Assembly (NCBI GenBank): GCA_035566015.1
Contig: DATMRS010000007.1
Location: 48,285-112,284, forward strand
Reading direction: 5' to 3'
Length of the DNA stretch: 64,000 nucleotides
Source: DATMRS01 sp035566015
GTDB lineage: Bacteria; Pseudomonadota; Alphaproteobacteria; Sphingomonadales; Sphingomonadaceae
This document shows positions 61,887 through 64,000 of the stretch, in pieces (the first letter of the stretch is position 1; each line of letters begins with the position of its first letter). The notes below the pieces were generated by a model. It was not told the DNA's origin. It saw only the letters and a list, made by a program, of their open reading frames with translations, and did no database searches. The translations under genes and the position numbers were made by a program.

Positions 61887-62185
61887 GAGGATAACAGGCA
61901 CGCTCCGTACCATTCAGCGCTGCGACAGGCCCTCAAAGCAGTCGGACCACATTATCGCGTCGCGATTGGCGAACCTTCGCGAAAACCGCAGAAATTTCGC
62001 CATTTCTATGGACGATGGTGACCCCTACGGGCATGTTTCCTTTGTAGGAAGCCAACTCACAAAGTCTCAACATATTGATATCGCGAGATTGATGGCCGAA
62101 CATTAGTATCACGTCGTTCCACCAATGTTCGCTAAATCCAGCTCAAAGTGTGGGACTAAATGTGGGGCTGTGAAGGGTCGCTGCC
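61887..62185. other. Junction between catabolic island and integrated element
   Basis: No tRNA is recognisable in these 299 bp. One 75-codon plus-strand frame (61879-62106, TTG start) ends with plausible protein-like sequence, but it has no family match and overlaps the GMC stop, so it is not called. The region has a 7-bp inverted repeat GAACATT/AATGTTC (62098-62104/62124-62130). Just before the integrase, two copies of TGTGGGRCT (62149-62157 and 62161-62169) are separated by AAA, possible arm-type or operator sites. Confidence 0.4.
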
Positions 62186-63358
62186 ATGCCGCTCACCGCA
62201 CTCAAAGTTCGCCACGCCGGGCCAGGTCGTCATGCCGACATTCAGGGCCTCTATCTCGTCGTTCGGGACTCTGGAACGCGGTCGTGGATGCTGCGCATTC
62301 AACGACACGGGTGTCGACGCGATTTCGGTCTCGGCTCCGTTGATGATGTCTCGCTAGCAGACGCTCGGCTCGCGGTCGCCGACTATCGCCGGATGCTCCG
62401 CAACGGTCTCGATCCCGTCAAGGAATTAGGGTTGCGCCGCAAGGCAGCGCCAACCTTCGAGAAGGTCGCGCGCGACTGCTTCGAGGCGATGAAGGGCGGC
62501 TGGAAGAACGGCAAACATAATTCGTGGCTTCCGAGCCTCGAAAACCACGTCTTCCCAATCATCGGTCGGACGCCAATCGACGCTGTGGACAGCGTAGCGG
62601 TGCTGGGCGTGCTGGAGCCGATCTGGCTGAAGATACCCGATACGGCACGGCGGATATTGCAGCGTATCGGCACGACGCTGGATTACGCGCACATCAAGGG
62701 ACTGGTGCCCGAAGAGATATCGCTGCGGTCCGTCACGCGCGGCCTGCCACGCCAGTCACGGCAAGTGACGCATCTTGCGGCCATGCCCTACGCTGAGGTG
62801 CCTTCATTCATGAAGCGATTGGTTGCGTTGGAGAACAGCGTCGGGCGCGATGCGCTAAAGCTGACCGTGCTGACCGCCGCTCGGTCCAATGAAACGCGCT
62901 TCGCGACCTGGGGCGAGTTCGATCTTGAAAGAGGCATTTGGGCAATTCCTGGAAGCCGAATGAAGATGAAGGAATTGCACGTCGTGCCGCTCTCCTCGCC
63001 AGCGGTCGCCATCTTGAAGCGACTGCGCGACGAGCGTCTCGCGCTCGGCGAGAAGATCAGTTCAGACACTCCGGTGTTTGTTGGCTCGACAGGCAAGGCC
63101 ATCAGCGACATCACGATGGCGAAGGCAATGCGCAACATGAAAGTGATGGGCGTCACGGTTCACGGCTTCAGGTCGAGCTTCACCGATTGGGCAGCCGAAC
63201 GAACGGATTTCCCGAAGGAGATCGCCGACAAAGCGCTGGCGCACAAGATTCCGAATGCCGTTGAAGCAGCCTATCGCCGCACCGATTTCTTCGACAAGCG
63301 TCGGGTCCTCATGGATCAATGGGCCGAGTTCGTGACGGGTGGCGCGGCGATGGGCTGA
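62186..63358 (+). CDS. int: Tyrosine-type site-specific integrase (P4 family, DUF4102 N-terminal domain)
   Basis: A 390-residue integrase. The N-terminal arm domain (T-A-L-K-V-R-H-A-G ... D-I-Q-G-L-Y-L-V-V) is the DUF4102 type of P4-like integrases. Catalytic residues of the tyrosine recombinase can be placed: Arg in L-T-A-A-R-S-N-E, His-x-x-Arg in H-G-F-R-S-S-F, His in A-L-A-H-K, and Tyr in A-A-Y-R-R-T-D-F-F. ATG 62186 follows a short AT-rich region. It marks the end of a genomic island or prophage-like element extending to the right. Confidence 0.92.
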   Translation: MPLTALKVRHAGPGRHADIQGLYLVVRDSGTRSWMLRIQRHGCRRDFGLGSVDDVSLADARLAVADYRRMLRNGLDPVKELGLRRKAAPTFEKVARDCFEAMKGGWKNGKHNSWLPSLENHVFPIIGRTPIDAVDSVAVLGVLEPIWLKIPDTARRILQRIGTTLDYAHIKGLVPEEISLRSVTRGLPRQSRQVTHLAAMPYAEVPSFMKRLVALENSVGRDALKLTVLTAARSNETRFATWGEFDLERGIWAIPGSRMKMKELHVVPLSSPAVAILKRLRDERLALGEKISSDTPVFVGSTGKAISDITMAKAMRNMKVMGVTVHGFRSSFTDWAAERTDFPKEIADKALAHKIPNAVEAAYRRTDFFDKRRVLMDQWAEFVTGGAAMG

Positions 63359-63369
63359 AGGGCCCTGGC

Positions 63370-63582
63370 CTAGGCGCTGGGATGATCCTCGACAGAATAG
63401 AAGATCGGGTTGCGCATCCAGTCGTTGACGGCGGATTCTCGCCAGCCGGCGCAGCGCGCCGCGATCTTCAACTGACGTGGAAACGTGCCTGCCTGGACCT
63501 TGCGGTAAAGAGTCGCGCGGCTGAGGCCGGTGCGAGCGAGGACTGTCGGCAGACGAAGGATACGATCGGGCTGTTCGGGCAT
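63370..63582 (-). CDS. AlpA-like helix-turn-helix regulator
   Basis: A 70-residue protein of the AlpA/excisionase-like family: R-I-L-R-L-P-T-V-L-A-R-T-G-L-S-R-A-T-L-Y-R carries the MerR-like helix-turn-helix and P-R-Q-L-K the wing, with a closing W-R-E-S-A-V-N-D-W-M. Such proteins accompany P4-type integrases, where they activate integrase or excision genes. It is convergent with the integrase (11-nt gap). AAAGGAG precedes the ATG. Confidence 0.85.
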   Translation of the reverse strand: MPEQPDRILRLPTVLARTGLSRATLYRKVQAGTFPRQLKIAARCAGWRESAVNDWMRNPIFYSVEDHPSA

Positions 63583-63892
63583 TATTTCTTACTCCTTTCT
63601 GATGCTCCCCGAGTAGGAATGGGTATTCGATCGGGCTGCGCAAGAGTGCCAAAACAGTGCCGTTTCAGTTACCTAGTTCGTAAGCGTCCGTATTCGTCCC
63701 GTAGCGTATCGTCGGCGGTGAAAATATTTTCGCCTCTATCCCGATCGCGGACGGGCCAATCGGCATACGCCACCAATGCCGCAGTTTCCCATGGTTTGCT
63801 TGGCCATCGGAAATCGACCCCTTATTCAGTCGGCGAGATGTGGCGCTTGTGGGCGGAAAGTAAGCATCCGGCGTGGGCCGCAGGATATTGGT
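63583..63892. other. Intergenic region of the integrated element
   Basis: I see no supported gene, RNA or repeat in this stretch. A plus-strand open frame crosses it but has shadow-like Ser/Arg-rich composition and no start with a ribosome site. The AlpA promoter presumably lies here, on the minus strand. Confidence 0.4.
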
Positions 63893-64000
63893 TCAATTGA
63901 GGCCGCAGCAGCGTTTATATTTCTTTCCTGAGCCACAGGGGCATGGCTGATTGCGGCCGGTTTTACGCGCTGAGGGGGTATGCGCGCGTGGGGGCTCGGC
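63893..64000 (-). CDS. SEC-C motif protein (C-terminal end; start beyond window)
   Basis: A minus-strand frame enters from the right edge and ends at a stop at 63893-63895. The last 35 residues include [22 protein letters not shown], a complete SEC-C zinc-binding motif (C-x-C-x8-C-C) as in the SecA tail and several small regulatory or element-encoded proteins. Given the integrase context it is probably an element-borne SEC-C protein and not SecA itself. The N-terminal part is unseen, so function is not assigned. Confidence 0.72.
   Translation of the reverse strand, partial: AEPPRAHTPSARKTGRNQPCPCGSGKKYKRCCGLN

Noticed and set aside
61879..62106. Possible 75-residue gene overlapping the end of the second GMC gene
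   Set aside because: TTG start with no ribosome site and no family match; the C-terminal half looks protein-like but this is not enough to call it.
61887..62185. tRNA gene serving as integration site
   Set aside because: No cloverleaf, TTCRA-type T-loop or CCA end could be found on either strand.
63319..63900. A 193-codon plus-strand frame across the integrase end and the AlpA-like gene
   Set aside because: It overlaps two convincing genes and has no supported start; composition is shadow-like.
1..64000. CRISPR array or toxin-antitoxin pair
   Set aside because: No regularly spaced repeats and no paired small genes with such motifs were seen.

Overview
This is a GC-rich stretch of an alphaproteobacterial chromosome, most likely from a sphingomonad (Sphingomonas/Rhizorhabdus-like). 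The assignment rests on gene order and family content, not on a marker gene: htpX-rsmB-rpe-heparinase II/III-purH in one operon, hemC-hemD followed by a mitofilin-like protein, a zinc-finger CHCC protein, a DUF1674 (SDHAF4-like) micro-protein, and a catabolic block rich in Rieske oxygenases and GMC oxidoreductases. No rRNA, tRNA or CRISPR array was seen.

Layout. (1) 1-14258: two divergent, tightly overlapping operons leave an AT-rich 276-bp region (8531-8806). Leftward run two nucleotide-sugar epimerases, a GT4-like glycosyltransferase, three tandem CgeB-like glycosyltransferases, a UDP-glucuronate decarboxylase-like SDR and a phosphoribosyltransferase-like protein cut by the window edge. Rightward run a histidine phosphatase, a SAM methyltransferase, a GH39-like protein whose barrel halves appear swapped, inositol-3-phosphate synthase, a zinc-type dehydrogenase and a Gfo/Idh/MocA dehydrogenase. 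Together they look like a pathway for a methylated, cyclitol-containing glycoside of unknown structure. (2) 14189-16274: cell-wall genes (M23 peptidase, L,D-transpeptidase) and a small exported protein. (3) 16440-21477: a catabolic group of LLM flavin oxidoreductase, HSL-type hydrolase, NAD(P) dehydrogenase and, convergently, an FAD monooxygenase fused to a hydrolase domain that has lost its nucleophile serine. (4) 21657-25637: stress-type genes (small membrane protein, ferritin-like protein, PRC-barrel protein, single-domain response regulator, HWE histidine kinase). Several carry an upstream GGAAC-N16-GGTT-like site, close to the EcfG general-stress promoter; the same site precedes the rightward glycoside operon.

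(5) 25647-45478 is mainly housekeeping: tldD, zinc-finger protein, ABC ATPase, nadB, polA with an overlapping flippase gene, the purH/heparinase/rpe/rsmB/htpX operon, DUF1674, gpsA-tsaD, and hemC-hemD-mitofilin. (6) 45488-61886 is a catabolic island: a MetE-like protein, two GMC oxidoreductases, aldehyde dehydrogenase, SDR, PQQ-dependent dehydrogenase, two Rieske oxygenases, two MFS transporters, a diheme cytochrome c, an FGE-fold lipoprotein and a DoxX-like membrane protein. It is arranged as divergent modules whose intergenic regions share short motifs. (7) 62186-64000 is the edge of an integrated element: a P4-type tyrosine integrase, an AlpA-like regulator and the C-terminus of a SEC-C protein.

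Functions are inferred from translated motifs and context alone. Promoter and operator calls are pattern matches by eye, and no database search was run.
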